DNA of 64,000 nt, from assembly GCA_913009685.1 (NCBI GenBank), contig CAJVXP010000007.1:1-64000 (forward strand), written 5' to 3'. Under the pieces are notes generated by a model that was not told where the DNA came from, searched no databases, and saw only the letters and a program-made list of their open reading frames with translations. The DNA is from an uncultured Bacteroidota bacterium (GTDB taxonomy: Bacteria; Bacteroidota; Bacteroidia; Bacteroidales; F082). Position 1 is the stretch's first letter. Every line of letters begins with the position of its first letter. Shown here one piece after another: positions 44,290 to 53,928 of this stretch. The translations under genes and the position numbers were made by a program.

Positions 44290-45759
44290 ATGGCAAAAGA
44301 ACTTACAAGCAGAAGTGAAAATTATTCTCAGTGGTACAATGATCTGGTAGTGAAAGCAGGTCTTGCCGAAAATTCGGCGGTTCGGGGTTCTATGGTGATA
44401 AAACCTTATGGCTACGCCATTTGGGAAAAAATGCAAAGGATTTTGGATGAAAAATTCAAAGAAACAGGCCACGAAAATGCCTATTTCCCGCTTTTTATTC
44501 CCAAATCATTTTTTAGCAAAGAAGCTTCCCATGTGGAAGGTTTTGCCAAGGAGTGCGCTGTGGTTACCCACTATCGTCTGAAAAGTGATGGAAAAGGGGG
44601 CGTAATGGTTGACCCAGATGCTAAATTAGAGGAGGAACTTATTGTAAGGCCAACATCTGAAACTATCATTTGGGATACTTATCGTAAATGGGTACAATCG
44701 TATCGCGATTTGCCGCTGCTCATCAATCAATGGGCTAATGTGGTACGCTGGGAAATGCGAACCCGTTTGTTTTTGCGTACGTCTGAGTTCCTGTGGCAGG
44801 AAGGCCATACGGCACACGCTAACCGCGAAGAAGCCGTGCAGGAAGCGGAGACAATTTTGAAAATCTATGCCGATTTTGTGGAGAATTATATGGGCGTTCC
44901 GGTTCTGCAGGGTATGAAATCGGCCGGCGAACGGTTTGCAGGCGCGGTGGAAACTTATTGCATCGAAACACTGATGCAGGATGGAAAAGCCTTACAGGCC
45001 GGGACATCTCATTTCCTCGGACAGAATTTTGCCAAAGCTTTTGATGTTAAATATCTTACCAAAGACAATCGGCAGGAGTTTGTCTGGGCAACCTCGTGGG
45101 GCGTTTCCACCCGGCTGATTGGTGCGCTTATCATGGCACATTCCGATGATAACGGTCTGGTTCTGCCGCCTAAGCTGGCGCCCATTCAGGTGGTGATTGT
45201 CCCTATTTTCAGAAAAGCCCACCAGCTGGAAGCTATTTCCGGGAAAGCAGCGGAAATAATGAAAGCGCTGAAAGCAAAAGGTATTTCGGTGAAATTTGAT
45301 GATCGTGACACACAAAAACCCGGCTTTAAATTTGCCGAATGGGAGTTGAAAGGAGTTCCCGTCCGTCTCGCTATCGGCCCGCGTGACCTGGAAAACGGAA
45401 CCGTGGAAATAGCCCGTCGCGACACCATGGAAAAGGAAATCCTGCGCATGGAAAATATTGCAGATAAAATAGAAAACCTGCTGGAGCTGATTCAGCGGAA
45501 TATCTACCAAAAAGCGCTTGATTTCAGAACGGAGAACACATTTACGGTGGATACCTGGGATGATTTTAAAGCACAAATTGAAAAAGGTGGCTTTGTGTGG
45601 GCACATTGGGATGGAACTACCGAGACTGAACAAAAAATCAAAGAAGAAACTAAAGCCACCATCCGCCTGATTCCGTTGGATGCGAAAAAAGAACCCGGAA
45701 GTTGTATCTATTCGGGAAATCCTTCGGAAAGACGTGTGGTCTTCGCGCGAGCGTATTAA
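44290..45759 (+). CDS. proS: prolyl-tRNA synthetase, short (archaeal/eukaryotic-like) type
   Basis: Charges tRNA-Pro. 489 residues, without the editing insertion of the long bacterial type. Class II motifs: [45 protein letters not shown], and [29 protein letters not shown]. The anticodon-binding domain and the C-terminal zinc-type domain (ending RRVVFARAY) follow. Start [17 protein letters not shown] fits the family. A terminator follows at 45924, after a degenerate repeat. Confidence 0.96.
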   Translation: MAKELTSRSENYSQWYNDLVVKAGLAENSAVRGSMVIKPYGYAIWEKMQRILDEKFKETGHENAYFPLFIPKSFFSKEASHVEGFAKECAVVTHYRLKSDGKGGVMVDPDAKLEEELIVRPTSETIIWDTYRKWVQSYRDLPLLINQWANVVRWEMRTRLFLRTSEFLWQEGHTAHANREEAVQEAETILKIYADFVENYMGVPVLQGMKSAGERFAGAVETYCIETLMQDGKALQAGTSHFLGQNFAKAFDVKYLTKDNRQEFVWATSWGVSTRLIGALIMAHSDDNGLVLPPKLAPIQVVIVPIFRKAHQLEAISGKAAEIMKALKAKGISVKFDDRDTQKPGFKFAEWELKGVPVRLAIGPRDLENGTVEIARRDTMEKEILRMENIADKIENLLELIQRNIYQKALDFRTENTFTVDTWDDFKAQIEKGGFVWAHWDGTTETEQKIKEETKATIRLIPLDAKKEPGSCIYSGNPSERRVVFARAY

Positions 45760-45767
45760 CTTCAAAC

Positions 45768-45876
45768 GCGTCCCAATTGCGAGCCTGGTGCGGAGGATTA
45801 AGCCCTGAAGGTTTCGGGAGCGAAGAATCTCAATCAGAATAAAATTGTTTCAGTCGTGCCTCCCTCGCAATGACGC
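45768..45876. repeat. degenerate palindromic repeat (GCGTC...TTGCGAG type)
   Basis: About 109 bp whose right end CTCGCAATGACGC is the near-complement of the left end GCGTCCCAATTGCGAG. The inner GCGAAGAATCTC matches the dispersed bacterial repeat type that reads GTCATTGCGAG...GAAGCAATCTC. It is degenerate, so probably old. It lies 8 bp after the proS stop. Confidence 0.6.
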
Positions 45877-45923
45877 CTTGGTGTATTTTCGGAGTGAACT
45901 CAAAAGTTTGAAAAAATAATCAG

Positions 45924-45947
45924 GAGTCTGAAAACAGGCTCTTTTTT
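45924..45947 (+). terminator. terminator after proS
   Basis: GAGTCTG (45924-45930) pairs with CAGGCTC (45935-45941) through one G-U, loop AAAA, then T6. Confidence 0.75.
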
Positions 45948-46004
45948 GTTGCTGTCCGGCTTTTCTGCAAAATCGGATTTAGTCAGTATTTTTACCCAAA
46001 ATTT

Positions 46005-46808
46005 ATGAACGTGGAAAAACAAAACTTTGGCGCTGCCAAACAGGAAAAGCTGAAAGCCTTCGAGCGGCTGTTGGACATTATGGATGACTTGCGCGCAGGT
46101 TGTCCGTGGGATAAAAAACAAACGCTGGAGAGTCTCCGGCATCTGACCTTAGAAGAGGTGTACGAACTTTCGGATGCTATTTTGGATAAAAACATGCAGG
46201 AAATCAGGGAAGAGCTGGGCGATTTGATGATGCATCTGGTGTTTTATGTTAAAATTGGTGAAGAAAAACAGGCGTTTGATATGCGGGACGTATTAGAAGG
46301 TATTTCCGAAAAGCTGATTTACCGCCATCCGCATATTTATGGCGGAGTAGAGGTGGCCGATGCTGACGAGGTGGCGGATAACTGGGAAAAGCTGAAACTG
46401 AAAGAAGGTAAAGAATCAGTACTATCTGGTGTGCCCAAATCGTTGCCGCCATTGTTGAAAGCCTATCGCATGCAGGAAAAGGTAAAAGGTGTCGGCTTCG
46501 AGTGGAAAGAACGTGCACAGGTGTGGGAAAAAGTGGAAGAGGAGATGAACGAACTGAAAACCGAAGTGGAACAAAACACCTCAAAAGATAAAATTGAAGA
46601 GGAATTCGGTGACCTGCTCTTTGCCCTTGTTAATTATGCCCGTTATGCAGGCATCAACCCGGATGATGCGCTGGAACGTACCAACCGTAAATTTATCCGC
46701 CGGTTTCAGTTTATCGAAACCCAATCGGCCAAAGAAGGACACAACCTTACCGACATGAGCCTTGAGGAGATGGATGCATACTGGAACAGGGCGAAAGAAG
46801 AGGAATAA
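46005..46808 (+). CDS. mazG: nucleoside triphosphate pyrophosphohydrolase MazG
   Basis: Hydrolyses non-canonical NTPs to NMP and pyrophosphate. 267 residues with two MazG domains: CPWDKKQTLESLRHLTLEEVYEL with EEVYE and EELGDLMMHLVFY in the first, and EKVEEEMNEL...EEEFGDLLFALVNYAR in the second, with the paired acidic motifs that bind Mg. C-terminal MSLEEMDAYWNRAK is typical. The length equals that of E. coli MazG. The PAP2 gene follows after 64 bp. Confidence 0.94.
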   Translation: MNVEKQNFGAAKQEKLKAFERLLDIMDDLRAGCPWDKKQTLESLRHLTLEEVYELSDAILDKNMQEIREELGDLMMHLVFYVKIGEEKQAFDMRDVLEGISEKLIYRHPHIYGGVEVADADEVADNWEKLKLKEGKESVLSGVPKSLPPLLKAYRMQEKVKGVGFEWKERAQVWEKVEEEMNELKTEVEQNTSKDKIEEEFGDLLFALVNYARYAGINPDDALERTNRKFIRRFQFIETQSAKEGHNLTDMSLEEMDAYWNRAKEEE

Positions 46809-46872
46809 AGCCTGGATTTGCCGGATTTGCTTATGTTTGAAGTTTCAAAAACAAAAGATAAAATACCTCTTT

Positions 46873-47706
46873 ATGAAAATCAATAAATCTATTATTGCCA
46901 TTTCCTTTATCTTGATTTTTTCTGTTCAGTTGTTTGGACAGGGACGAAACACAACGGTGGCTTTTTCGCAATATTCTTACAAACCGGATAAGAATTATTT
47001 TACATCGTATTGGACGGCCATAAAGAAAACAGCTACCGGACCTGCCCGTTGGGGGAAAAAGGAGTGGATTACTTTCGGCGGAGTGGCTGTGGGAGGAACG
47101 GTACTTTATATTTATGATGCACAAATCAGGAATTTTTTCCAGTCACATCGTTCTTCCGGTCTTGATGAGGTGTCAAAATACGGTTTCGAACCATGGGGAA
47201 GAGGCCTTTATACCCTTCCTTTGCTTGGTGGTTTTTATCTTTATGGCCTTTCTGCCAATAATATAAAAGCGAGGCAGGTTGCCATGGCCGGAACACAGGC
47301 TTTTATTTTGGGAGGTATTAGCGTGGAGGTATTGAAAGTTTTTTTTGGCAGACACCGGCCCTATCAGGATGTTCTACCCAATCCCAGAGTTTGGACAGGT
47401 CCCTTCGGGTCGTTGAGTTATAACTCCATGCCTTCCGGACATACCACGGTGGCTTTTTCGGTGGCTACCGTCTTTGCTTCTGTTTATAAAGATAAGCCCT
47501 GGGTAGGAGTACTTTCTTACGGATTAGCTACCGGCGTGGCTCTTTCGCGCCTCAATGATGACAAACACTGGGCTTCCGATGTTTTTATCGGGGCAGCCCT
47601 GGGCTTTGCTGTGGGGAAAACGGTTTACCATATCATGGAAGGACATACAAAACTGACATTGGGTATTTCCGATACGGGAGGCATTGCTCTGGCGTATCAT
47701 TTGTAG
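46873..47706 (+). CDS. PAP2-family phosphatase
   Basis: 277 residues with a signal peptide (ends LFGQ). The three PAP2 motifs are in place: KVFFGRHRPYQD, MPSGHTTVAFS and SRLNDDKHWASD. Hydrophobic segments around 75-135 and 165-245 suggest membrane attachment. Possible substrates are undecaprenyl diphosphate, phosphatidyl-glycerophosphate or lipid A phosphates; sequence alone does not decide. The frame runs upstream into mazG, but only MKINKSIIAISF gives a signal peptide. Confidence 0.88.
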   Translation: MKINKSIIAISFILIFSVQLFGQGRNTTVAFSQYSYKPDKNYFTSYWTAIKKTATGPARWGKKEWITFGGVAVGGTVLYIYDAQIRNFFQSHRSSGLDEVSKYGFEPWGRGLYTLPLLGGFYLYGLSANNIKARQVAMAGTQAFILGGISVEVLKVFFGRHRPYQDVLPNPRVWTGPFGSLSYNSMPSGHTTVAFSVATVFASVYKDKPWVGVLSYGLATGVALSRLNDDKHWASDVFIGAALGFAVGKTVYHIMEGHTKLTLGISDTGGIALAYHL

Positions 47707-47784
47707 AAGTATTCTGCCAGGCAAAAACTATTTGCTAAGAAAATCAAAGTATTCCCGGAAATAGCGCTTTTCCGGCATCATCTG

Positions 47785-48762
47785 TCAAAGATATTGCTGT
47801 TTTTTAAACCATTCGAGCGTGTCGGCAACACTCTCTTCAAGTGGACGGGGAGAAAAATCCAATACTTTCCGGGCTTTGTTATTAAGAATATGCTGGTTAG
47901 CTGATTGCAATATGTTGAGGCTGGTTTTTGTGTATAAAGGTTCTTGTTTTTTCCATTGGGCATACAGCACCAAGAAAGGCACCCCGATGTGTGCCAGCCA
48001 AAAGGGGAAAACCGGCAGCCTGCATTTTTTGTTCCGGTGCGCGCAAACCATTCCGGTAAGCGATTTCAGACTTTGCCATTTGCCTGAAAGCAGATAACGT
48101 TCGCCGGGTTCTCCTTTTTCAATTGCATTGATTGCTGCCTGTGCCACATCGCGCACATCCACCCAGTTGTAGCCTCCTGGAACCAGTCCGGGCAAGGTAC
48201 CTTTATAAATCTTTTGTATCACCTGCCCGAGATAGGAGGGTTTGAAATCGAAAGGACCGATGATGGCTGTAGGATTTAAAACAACCACCTGAAAATCGTT
48301 GCTGTTTTGTTTCAAAATCCATTGCTCGGCAAGGGCTTTGGTTTTTTCATAAACCATTTCGGAATGCAGTGCAAGCGAACGGGTTTCATCCACGGGTGTG
48401 TCTTGCGGATACTGCACCAGCGTATGAATAGAACTGAAATGGATAAACTGTTTTACACCGGCTTCCCGGGCAGCAACGGCCAGATTTTTGGTTCCTTCCA
48501 CATTGACCTTATAAACTTCGTCGTAACTTTCGCTGCCGATGGCAATTTTCGCCGCCAAATGGAAAACTACTTCCCGGTTGTGGCAAAGACGTTTCAGCGA
48601 TGCTGAATCATCGAGGTCGCCTTTTACTGTTTCCACATTCAAACCCTGTAACGCCCTGCTGCTGGTATGTACCAGTACCCGCACTTCATGCTTTTGCCCA
48701 AGCAACATCCGCACAAGGTTTGCCCCGACATGTCCGCCAGCGCCACTGACCGCTATTTTCAT
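47785..48762 (-). CDS. NAD-dependent epimerase/dehydratase (extended SDR)
   Basis: 325 residues. N-terminal Rossmann motif GAGGHVGANL (7-16), D-L-D cofactor contact in VKGDLDD, FHLAAKIAI, and the catalytic YxxxK in MVYEKTKAL with Ser in FSSIHT. The sequence is closest in feel to dihydroflavonol-4-reductase-like or 3-beta-HSD-like enzymes; the substrate is unknown. The classical SDR at 48797 lies upstream on the same strand, 34 bp away, so they may form a pair. Convergent with the PAP2 gene. Confidence 0.87.
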   Translation of the reverse strand: MKIAVSGAGGHVGANLVRMLLGQKHEVRVLVHTSSRALQGLNVETVKGDLDDSASLKRLCHNREVVFHLAAKIAIGSESYDEVYKVNVEGTKNLAVAAREAGVKQFIHFSSIHTLVQYPQDTPVDETRSLALHSEMVYEKTKALAEQWILKQNSNDFQVVVLNPTAIIGPFDFKPSYLGQVIQKIYKGTLPGLVPGGYNWVDVRDVAQAAINAIEKGEPGERYLLSGKWQSLKSLTGMVCAHRNKKCRLPVFPFWLAHIGVPFLVLYAQWKKQEPLYTKTSLNILQSANQHILNNKARKVLDFSPRPLEESVADTLEWFKKQQYL

Positions 48763-48796
48763 AGATAAAATTTTGGAAAAGATATAAAATTTTTAT

Positions 48797-49630
48797 CTAC
48801 ACTCTCTTTTTATACCCCTTTTCCACCACCGACCGTATAATGAACAGAAACCACCTGACCGGGATAATCTTTCTTATGAACAGCAGCATTTTCCCCTGAG
48901 CACTTGACGGGTAACGCATTTTTTTACAGCTACTTGTGGCTGCTCTCCAAATGGTTTTGGCTACCACTTCCGGGCCGGGGGCGTCTTTGCCGAATTTATC
49001 TGTGTTGGCAATGGTAACTTTCTCATAAGTATCATAATCTGAAAACCCTTCTTTTTGAAAAACATCTTTTGAGCGGGAATAGAAGTCAGTTTTTATAGCT
49101 GCCGGCTCCACCAGTTTCACCTCTATGTTGAAGGGGCGTAATTCAAATTGCAGTGATTCGGAAAAGCCTTCCACCGCCCACTTGGTAGCATGATAAACGC
49201 TGTAAACAGGGAATGTAATCCGGCCTCCTACAGATGAAATGTTGATAATTCGTCCTGCTTTCCGTTTCCTGAAATGGGGCAGAAAAGCACGGGTTACGTT
49301 CATCAATCCGAACACATTGGTGTCAAACTGTTTTTGAATCTGCGCGGGTTCGGATTTTTCAAATATTCCCACTGTGCCATAGCCGGCATTGTTGACCAAC
49401 ACATCGATGTCGCCAAAAGCCTTCAAAGCGCTTTCTAATGCTTTGGCAATGGTTTCGGGTTGGGTAACATCCAGCCGGAAAAGCCGGACATTGTCATGTT
49501 TTTGTAAGGATTGCTCCTTTTCGGGGGAGCGCATGGTGGCAGCCACCTGCCAACCCTTTTCGGCAAAAAGTTCAACGGCAGCCCGACCGATACCGGAAGA
49601 AGCGCCGGTGATAAAGATTGTTTTTTTCAT
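48797..49630 (-). CDS. short-chain dehydrogenase/reductase
   Basis: 277 residues from ATG 49630 (MKKTIFITGASSGIG). Classical SDR motifs: TGASSGIG (9-16), NNAGYG, and S...YHATK with catalytic Tyr/Lys in SVYHATKWAVEG. The C-terminal tail after residue 235 is basic and hydrophobic (MLLFIRKIIPVRWFLFIIRSVV), consistent with membrane association. The substrate is unknown. The longer frame to 49780 is rejected because it runs through part of a palindromic repeat region. Confidence 0.88.
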   Translation of the reverse strand: MKKTIFITGASSGIGRAAVELFAEKGWQVAATMRSPEKEQSLQKHDNVRLFRLDVTQPETIAKALESALKAFGDIDVLVNNAGYGTVGIFEKSEPAQIQKQFDTNVFGLMNVTRAFLPHFRKRKAGRIINISSVGGRITFPVYSVYHATKWAVEGFSESLQFELRPFNIEVKLVEPAAIKTDFYSRSKDVFQKEGFSDYDTYEKVTIANTDKFGKDAPGPEVVAKTIWRAATSSCKKMRYPSSAQGKMLLFIRKIIPVRWFLFIIRSVVEKGYKKRV

Positions 49631-49675
49631 CTGTTTATAATTTTGCAATATACTGAATATCATTGTGTTTACCTT

Positions 49676-49876
49676 AGGGTTTGTTACGAAATAAAGTGAC
49701 GGGTCTCGTTTTAAACGAGATTGCGGGTTTTCAAGGCGTAAAAGTTGCGAATAGCCACTGTTTACCCCGTGAAATAGCAAAGCTAATATTTCACAGGGTG
49801 AATTTAAAACTTTTGCAACGAAGAAAAAGCGTAAAAGAACAAGCCGAAACCGTTAGGTTATTTCGTAGCAATCCCT
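49676..49876. repeat. family C palindromic element (multi-hairpin)
   Basis: 201 bp bounded by AGGGTTTGTTACGAAATAA (49676-49694) and a complementary arm (49858-49876) with two mismatches in 19. Inside are the palindrome TCTCGTTTTAAACGAGA (49703-49719) and a hairpin with arms CCCGTGAAATA / TATTTCACAGGG (about 49766-49798). No coding capacity. It may be a MITE or a structured-RNA repeat. It lies about 50 bp upstream of the SDR start. Confidence 0.75.
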
Positions 49877-50280
49877 TTATGATTGTTGTTGCGTAAATTA
49901 ATGTTTTTTCGGGAATAAAACGGTCTCTCAGTAACGGCATTTCTCTCTTTCCGGTGCTACCGGCACAAGCAGAATTACTATGGCTTTATTTTAAGAGCTT
50001 TACACTACAAATTCGGAATGTTTTTATCCAGAATTGGAAAGTTTGCATATTTGGGAACTGTTCTCATAATGGGAAAACCCTATTTGTTTTTCCTTCCATT
50101 GCCTTAATAACTGAAATATAAGCCGTTAGCAAAACGGGCATATAACTTGTTAAACTTTTTTATCGAAATACAATATTTGCACAAGGGAAAAAGAAGAAAA
50201 GCTATTCTCGTTTTGGGAAATTTCCATATTTTGGAAACTTTTACTAAAAAAATGAGTAAACCTTTAAAGGGAAACTAAAT
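49877..50280 (+). promoter_or_regulatory. upstream region of the NtrC-type regulator with two similar sites
   Basis: 404 bp without a gene. Two similar 27-28-nt stretches, 50035-50062 and 50215-50242, share GGAAA-TTTxCATATTT-GGxAACTxTT. The second contains the palindrome TTTCCATATTTTGGAAA (50221-50237), 44 nt before the regulator's ATG. They may be operators for self-control. No convincing sigma-54 -24/-12 pair and no strong -7 box are seen. Confidence 0.4.
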
Positions 50281-51636
50281 ATGCTTAAAATGAAACGGCC
50301 TTTAAGAATTTTTGTAGTCGAAGACGATCTTTTTTACGGAGAGCTCTTAAAGCGTCATTTATCACTTAATCACGACAATGAGGTTCATCTTTTTAAAACG
50401 GGAAAGGAGTGTCTCGAAAAACTTTACCTGAAACCGGATGTGATTTCGCTTGATTATGGTTTACCGGATATCCCCGGCGATACGGTATTGAAGAAAATTA
50501 AAGTGGATTATCCTGAGCTTCCGGTAATTATCGTTTCGGGGCAGGAGGATATTAAAACGGCTGTAAGCTTGCTCAGGGGTGGTGCTTACGACTATTTTGT
50601 GAAAGATGGTGATACCAAAGACCGGCTTTGGAATGCGGTGAACAAGATCAGGCAACATAAAAACCTGCGTGTGGAACTGGAAGAGCTGAAGGATGAAATT
50701 GAGCAAAAATATGCTTTCAGGAATATTATAAAAGGGAGCAGCCCCTCGCTGAAAAAAGTATTTGCTTTAATGGATAAGGCCATTCGTTCCAATATTACGG
50801 TTTCTATTTCCGGGGAAACGGGAACAGGTAAAGAACTGGTGGCCAAAGCTATTCATTATAACTCTCCGCGTGCAAAAAAACCTTTTATACCCATTAATGT
50901 TTCAGCGATACCTAATGAATTGATAGAGAGTGAATTGTTTGGGTATGAGAAAGGTGCTTTTACCGGAGCCAATACCCGGAAGATCGGGAAATTTGAACTG
51001 GCTGGTGGTGGCACATTATTCCTGGATGAGGTGGCCGAAATGGATGCCAATATGCAAACCAAACTCTTGCGGGTTATTCAGGAAAAAGAACTTACCCGGA
51101 TTGGTGGTCATGACGTGGTGAAAACAGATGCCAGGCTTATTGTGGCGACCCATCGTAATCTGGCCGAAGAGGTTCAAAAAGGAAATTTCCGACAAGACCT
51201 CTATTACAGACTGCTGGGATTGCCCATTGAATTACCTCCTCTCCGGCAAAGAGGAGTTGATGTTCTGTTGCTGTCCAAATATTTTGTGAAATTATACTGT
51301 AAAGAAAACGGGTTGGAACAAAAAACGTTTACCAAAGCCGCCAGAGATAAACTGATGAGTTACAGCTATCCGGGTAATGTCCGTGAACTGTCTGCCGTGG
51401 TTGAGCTGGCTGCAGTTATGTCTGACGGAAAATATATTGACGAGCAACATATTAGCTTTAATTCGGCCGGTGTTCCTTCTGACTTTTTAGCTGAAGAGAC
51501 TACGCTGGCAGGCTATAATAAAAAGATTATCCGCTATTTCCTTGAGAAGTTTGATAATAATGTATTTCTTACGGCAGAAAAACTGGGTATTGGTAAGTCA
51601 ACCATCTACCGGATGCTGAAAAATAAAAATATTTAA
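50281..51636 (+). CDS. sigma-54-dependent response regulator (NtrC family)
   Basis: 451 residues in three domains: receiver (about 8-125, phospho-acceptor D58 in VISLDYGLPD, K108 in YFVKDGD); AAA+ activator with Walker A GETGTGKE (178-185), GAFTGA (225-230) for sigma-54 contact, and GGGTLFLDEVAEM; and a Fis-type helix-turn-helix at the C-terminus (VFLTAEKLGIGKSTIYRMLK). Activates RpoN promoters when phosphorylated. No histidine kinase is nearby; the next gene, 1 nt later, is an Hpt protein, so the signal may come from a hybrid kinase elsewhere. Confidence 0.94.
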   Translation: MLKMKRPLRIFVVEDDLFYGELLKRHLSLNHDNEVHLFKTGKECLEKLYLKPDVISLDYGLPDIPGDTVLKKIKVDYPELPVIIVSGQEDIKTAVSLLRGGAYDYFVKDGDTKDRLWNAVNKIRQHKNLRVELEELKDEIEQKYAFRNIIKGSSPSLKKVFALMDKAIRSNITVSISGETGTGKELVAKAIHYNSPRAKKPFIPINVSAIPNELIESELFGYEKGAFTGANTRKIGKFELAGGGTLFLDEVAEMDANMQTKLLRVIQEKELTRIGGHDVVKTDARLIVATHRNLAEEVQKGNFRQDLYYRLLGLPIELPPLRQRGVDVLLLSKYFVKLYCKENGLEQKTFTKAARDKLMSYSYPGNVRELSAVVELAAVMSDGKYIDEQHISFNSAGVPSDFLAEETTLAGYNKKIIRYFLEKFDNNVFLTAEKLGIGKSTIYRMLKNKNI

Positions 51637-51637
51637 A

Positions 51638-51988
51638 ATGTCCGGACAAGAAGATAAATATGCTCTGCTTCGGGCTTATCTCGACAACGACATGCAGCAA
51701 GTCAAAGAGATGCTGGTACTATTCCTTGACAACATCCCCGCTGACCTGACAGAATTAACAACATTTTGCCGGGAACATGATTTTGCAAATATCCAAAAGT
51801 CGGCACACCGTATGAAATCATCCGTGAAATTTTTTGGCTTGAACGAGGTGTCCGAAATGCTGCAGCAAATGGAGAAAATGGCTGAAAATAATGCAAAACC
51901 CGATGATATTGACGCAATGTCTTCCCTGCTGAATCGGAAAATGGAAAATGAACTTGAAATACTCCGGAAAGAACTGACGCTGCTTTAA
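51638..51988 (+). CDS. histidine phosphotransfer (Hpt) domain protein
   Basis: 116 residues, all helical. SAHRMKSSVKFFGL carries the phospho-accepting H57 in the Hpt signature (AHxLKxS), with SEMLQQMEKMAE as the following helix. It would pass phosphoryl groups from a hybrid sensor kinase to the regulator gene directly upstream, whose stop is 1 nt before this ATG. A stand-alone Hpt next to an NtrC-type regulator points to a four-step phosphorelay. Confidence 0.88.
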   Translation: MSGQEDKYALLRAYLDNDMQQVKEMLVLFLDNIPADLTELTTFCREHDFANIQKSAHRMKSSVKFFGLNEVSEMLQQMEKMAENNAKPDDIDAMSSLLNRKMENELEILRKELTLL

Positions 51989-52131
51989 CCTCTTTTTTCT
52001 TTTTTAACGATTAATTTATAGGTCTGTGTTGTTTATTGTGGGTATCATCATGGATCTGTGTGTGGTAAAAAAGTCAAAAAATCCCAAATAACAATCCACA
52101 AATAACAAATAAATCTCAATATTCAATCTCA

Positions 52132-52152
52132 AATTATTAGAAGTCCCCTTAA
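52132..52152. repeat. family A solitary terminal repeat
   Basis: AATTATTAGAAGTCCCCTT plus AA, identical to the right end of the family-A elements at 11351 and 28990. Neighbouring bases do not match the rest of the element, so only one end remains or was copied. Confidence 0.8.
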
Positions 52153-52385
52153 ATTTTAGCATGAATAAAAATACATATAACTGTAATTCAAAGCGTAAAG
52201 AAAGTTTATGATACATACATTTATGATTCTCATCTTTATACGGTTTCGGTTATTGATTTTTGATGCATTGGTGATTATTTGGTTTTTGTGGATTGTTATT
52301 TGTTATTTCATTAAAATGCACCCCACACAAAACGACATAGAACCAATTTATAGATGGTTTATCATCTGAGCGCACATTATTTTTG

Positions 52386-52393
52386 TAATTTTG
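52386..52393 (+). promoter_or_regulatory. -7 box TAATTTTG of the suf operon
   Basis: Exact consensus, 35 nt before the sufB ATG. No recognisable IscR-type site is seen. Confidence 0.5.
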
Positions 52394-52428
52394 CGCATTA
52401 ATTTAAATTTAATCTAAATAGATAGACC

Positions 52429-53883
52429 ATGCGTGACGAAAAGAAAAACAAGGATGTTTTGGAGGAGGTCACCACCGGCGAATATAAATACGGCTTTGTT
52501 ACGGATATCGAATCGGATCAGGCTGCGAAAGGTCTTACTGAAGATACCGTTCGTTTTATTTCAAAAAAGAAAAACGAGCCTGAATGGCTGTTGGAGTTCC
52601 GTCTGAAAGCTTACCGGCACTGGCTTACACTGGAAGAACCTGACTGGGCTCTATTGCATCATCCCCCCATCGATTATCAGGATATTATTTATTATTCGGC
52701 TCCCAGGCCCAAAAAGGAGCTTGAGAACCTGGATGAGATTGACCCGGAGCTTCTCGATACTTTCAATAAACTGGGTATTTCGCTGGAAGAACAAAAACGC
52801 CTGAGCGGGGTGGCCGTGGATGCAGTCATCGACAGTGTTTCGGTGAAAACCACTTTCCAGGATACGCTGGCCAAACACGACATTATCTTTTGCTCCATCA
52901 GCGATGCTGTTAAAAACCATCCGGATCTGGTTAAGAAATATCTCGGAACCGTGGTGCCGTACACCGACAACTATTTTGCGGCATTAAATTCTGCCGTTTT
53001 CAGTGACGGTTCCTTTTGTTATATTCCCAAAGGCGTTCGTTGTCCCATCGAGCTTTCCACCTATTTCAGAATTAATGCAGCCAACACCGGGCAGTTTGAG
53101 CGCACACTGCTTATTGCCGACGAGGGTGCTTATGTGAGTTATCTCGAAGGTTGTACAGCTCCCATGCGCGACGAAAACCAGCTGCATGCAGCTATCGTTG
53201 AGATTGTTACCTACGATGATGCCGAAGTGAAATATTCCACGGTTCAAAACTGGTATCCCGGCAGTAAAGAAGGTAAAGGCGGTATTTATAATTTTGTTAC
53301 CAAACGCGGTCTGTGCAAAGGCCGGAACTCCAAAATCAGCTGGACACAGGTGGAAACCGGCTCAGCTATCACCTGGAAATACCCGAGCTGTATCTTGCTG
53401 GGCGACAATTCGGTAGGAGAGTTTTATTCTGTTGCCGTAACCAATAATTATCAGCAGGCAGATACCGGTACCAAAATGATACACATCGGGAAAAATACAA
53501 AAAGCACTATTATTTCCAAAGGTATTTCTGCCGGGAGAAGCAACAACAGCTACCGTGGTTTGGTAAGGGTTTCGAAAAATGCCGACAATGCCCGCAACTA
53601 TTCGCAATGCGACTCGCTGTTGCTCGGCGACAAATGCGGAGCACACACTTTTCCCTACATAAAAACGGGAAATGATACGGCTATTGTAGAACATGAAGCC
53701 ACCACTTCCAAAATCTCCGACGACCAGCTGTTTTATTGCCAGCAGCGGGGTATTGATAAGGAAAAGGCCATCGGATTAATCGTTAATGGCTATGCCAAGC
53801 AGGTGCTGAACAAACTACCCATGGAGTTTGCCGTGGAAGCGCAAAAGTTGCTGGCCATTACGCTGGAGGGGAGTGTGGGGTAG
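52429..53883 (+). CDS. sufB: Fe-S cluster scaffold subunit SufB
   Basis: Part of the SufBC2D complex that assembles Fe-S clusters. 484 residues, with the SufB beta-helix core: [59 protein letters not shown], and the C-terminal CGAHTFPYI...[21 protein letters not shown] with the conserved Cys and Glu residues. First gene of sufBCDSE-sufT. The N-terminal start is set by the family and by a -7 box 35 nt upstream. Confidence 0.96.
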   Translation: MRDEKKNKDVLEEVTTGEYKYGFVTDIESDQAAKGLTEDTVRFISKKKNEPEWLLEFRLKAYRHWLTLEEPDWALLHHPPIDYQDIIYYSAPRPKKELENLDEIDPELLDTFNKLGISLEEQKRLSGVAVDAVIDSVSVKTTFQDTLAKHDIIFCSISDAVKNHPDLVKKYLGTVVPYTDNYFAALNSAVFSDGSFCYIPKGVRCPIELSTYFRINAANTGQFERTLLIADEGAYVSYLEGCTAPMRDENQLHAAIVEIVTYDDAEVKYSTVQNWYPGSKEGKGGIYNFVTKRGLCKGRNSKISWTQVETGSAITWKYPSCILLGDNSVGEFYSVAVTNNYQQADTGTKMIHIGKNTKSTIISKGISAGRSNNSYRGLVRVSKNADNARNYSQCDSLLLGDKCGAHTFPYIKTGNDTAIVEHEATTSKISDDQLFYCQQRGIDKEKAIGLIVNGYAKQVLNKLPMEFAVEAQKLLAITLEGSVG

Positions 53884-53928
53884 GAAGTGCCCGAATAATA
53901 AATCAGATAACGAATAAATAAAGAACAC

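Larger units (their letters stand above)
51989..52428. other. 440-bp intergenic region upstream of sufB
   Basis: It holds an inverted repeat of 18 bp (CAAATAACAATCCACAAA at 52085-52102, complement at 52285-52302), a solitary terminal repeat of family A (52132-52152) between those arms, and the suf -7 box (52386-52393). No coding region is supported. Confidence 0.7.

Noticed and set aside
47755-47775. Terminator between the PAP2 gene and the convergent epimerase gene
   Set aside because: CCGGAAA/TTTCCGG can pair but the stem is short and there is no T-run on either side.
50031-50062. Possible sigma-54 promoter (TTGGAAAG...TTGCA) upstream of the NtrC-type regulator
   Set aside because: The distance between the GG and GC doublets is about three bases too short for a -24/-12 promoter, and the expected GGCAC core is missing.
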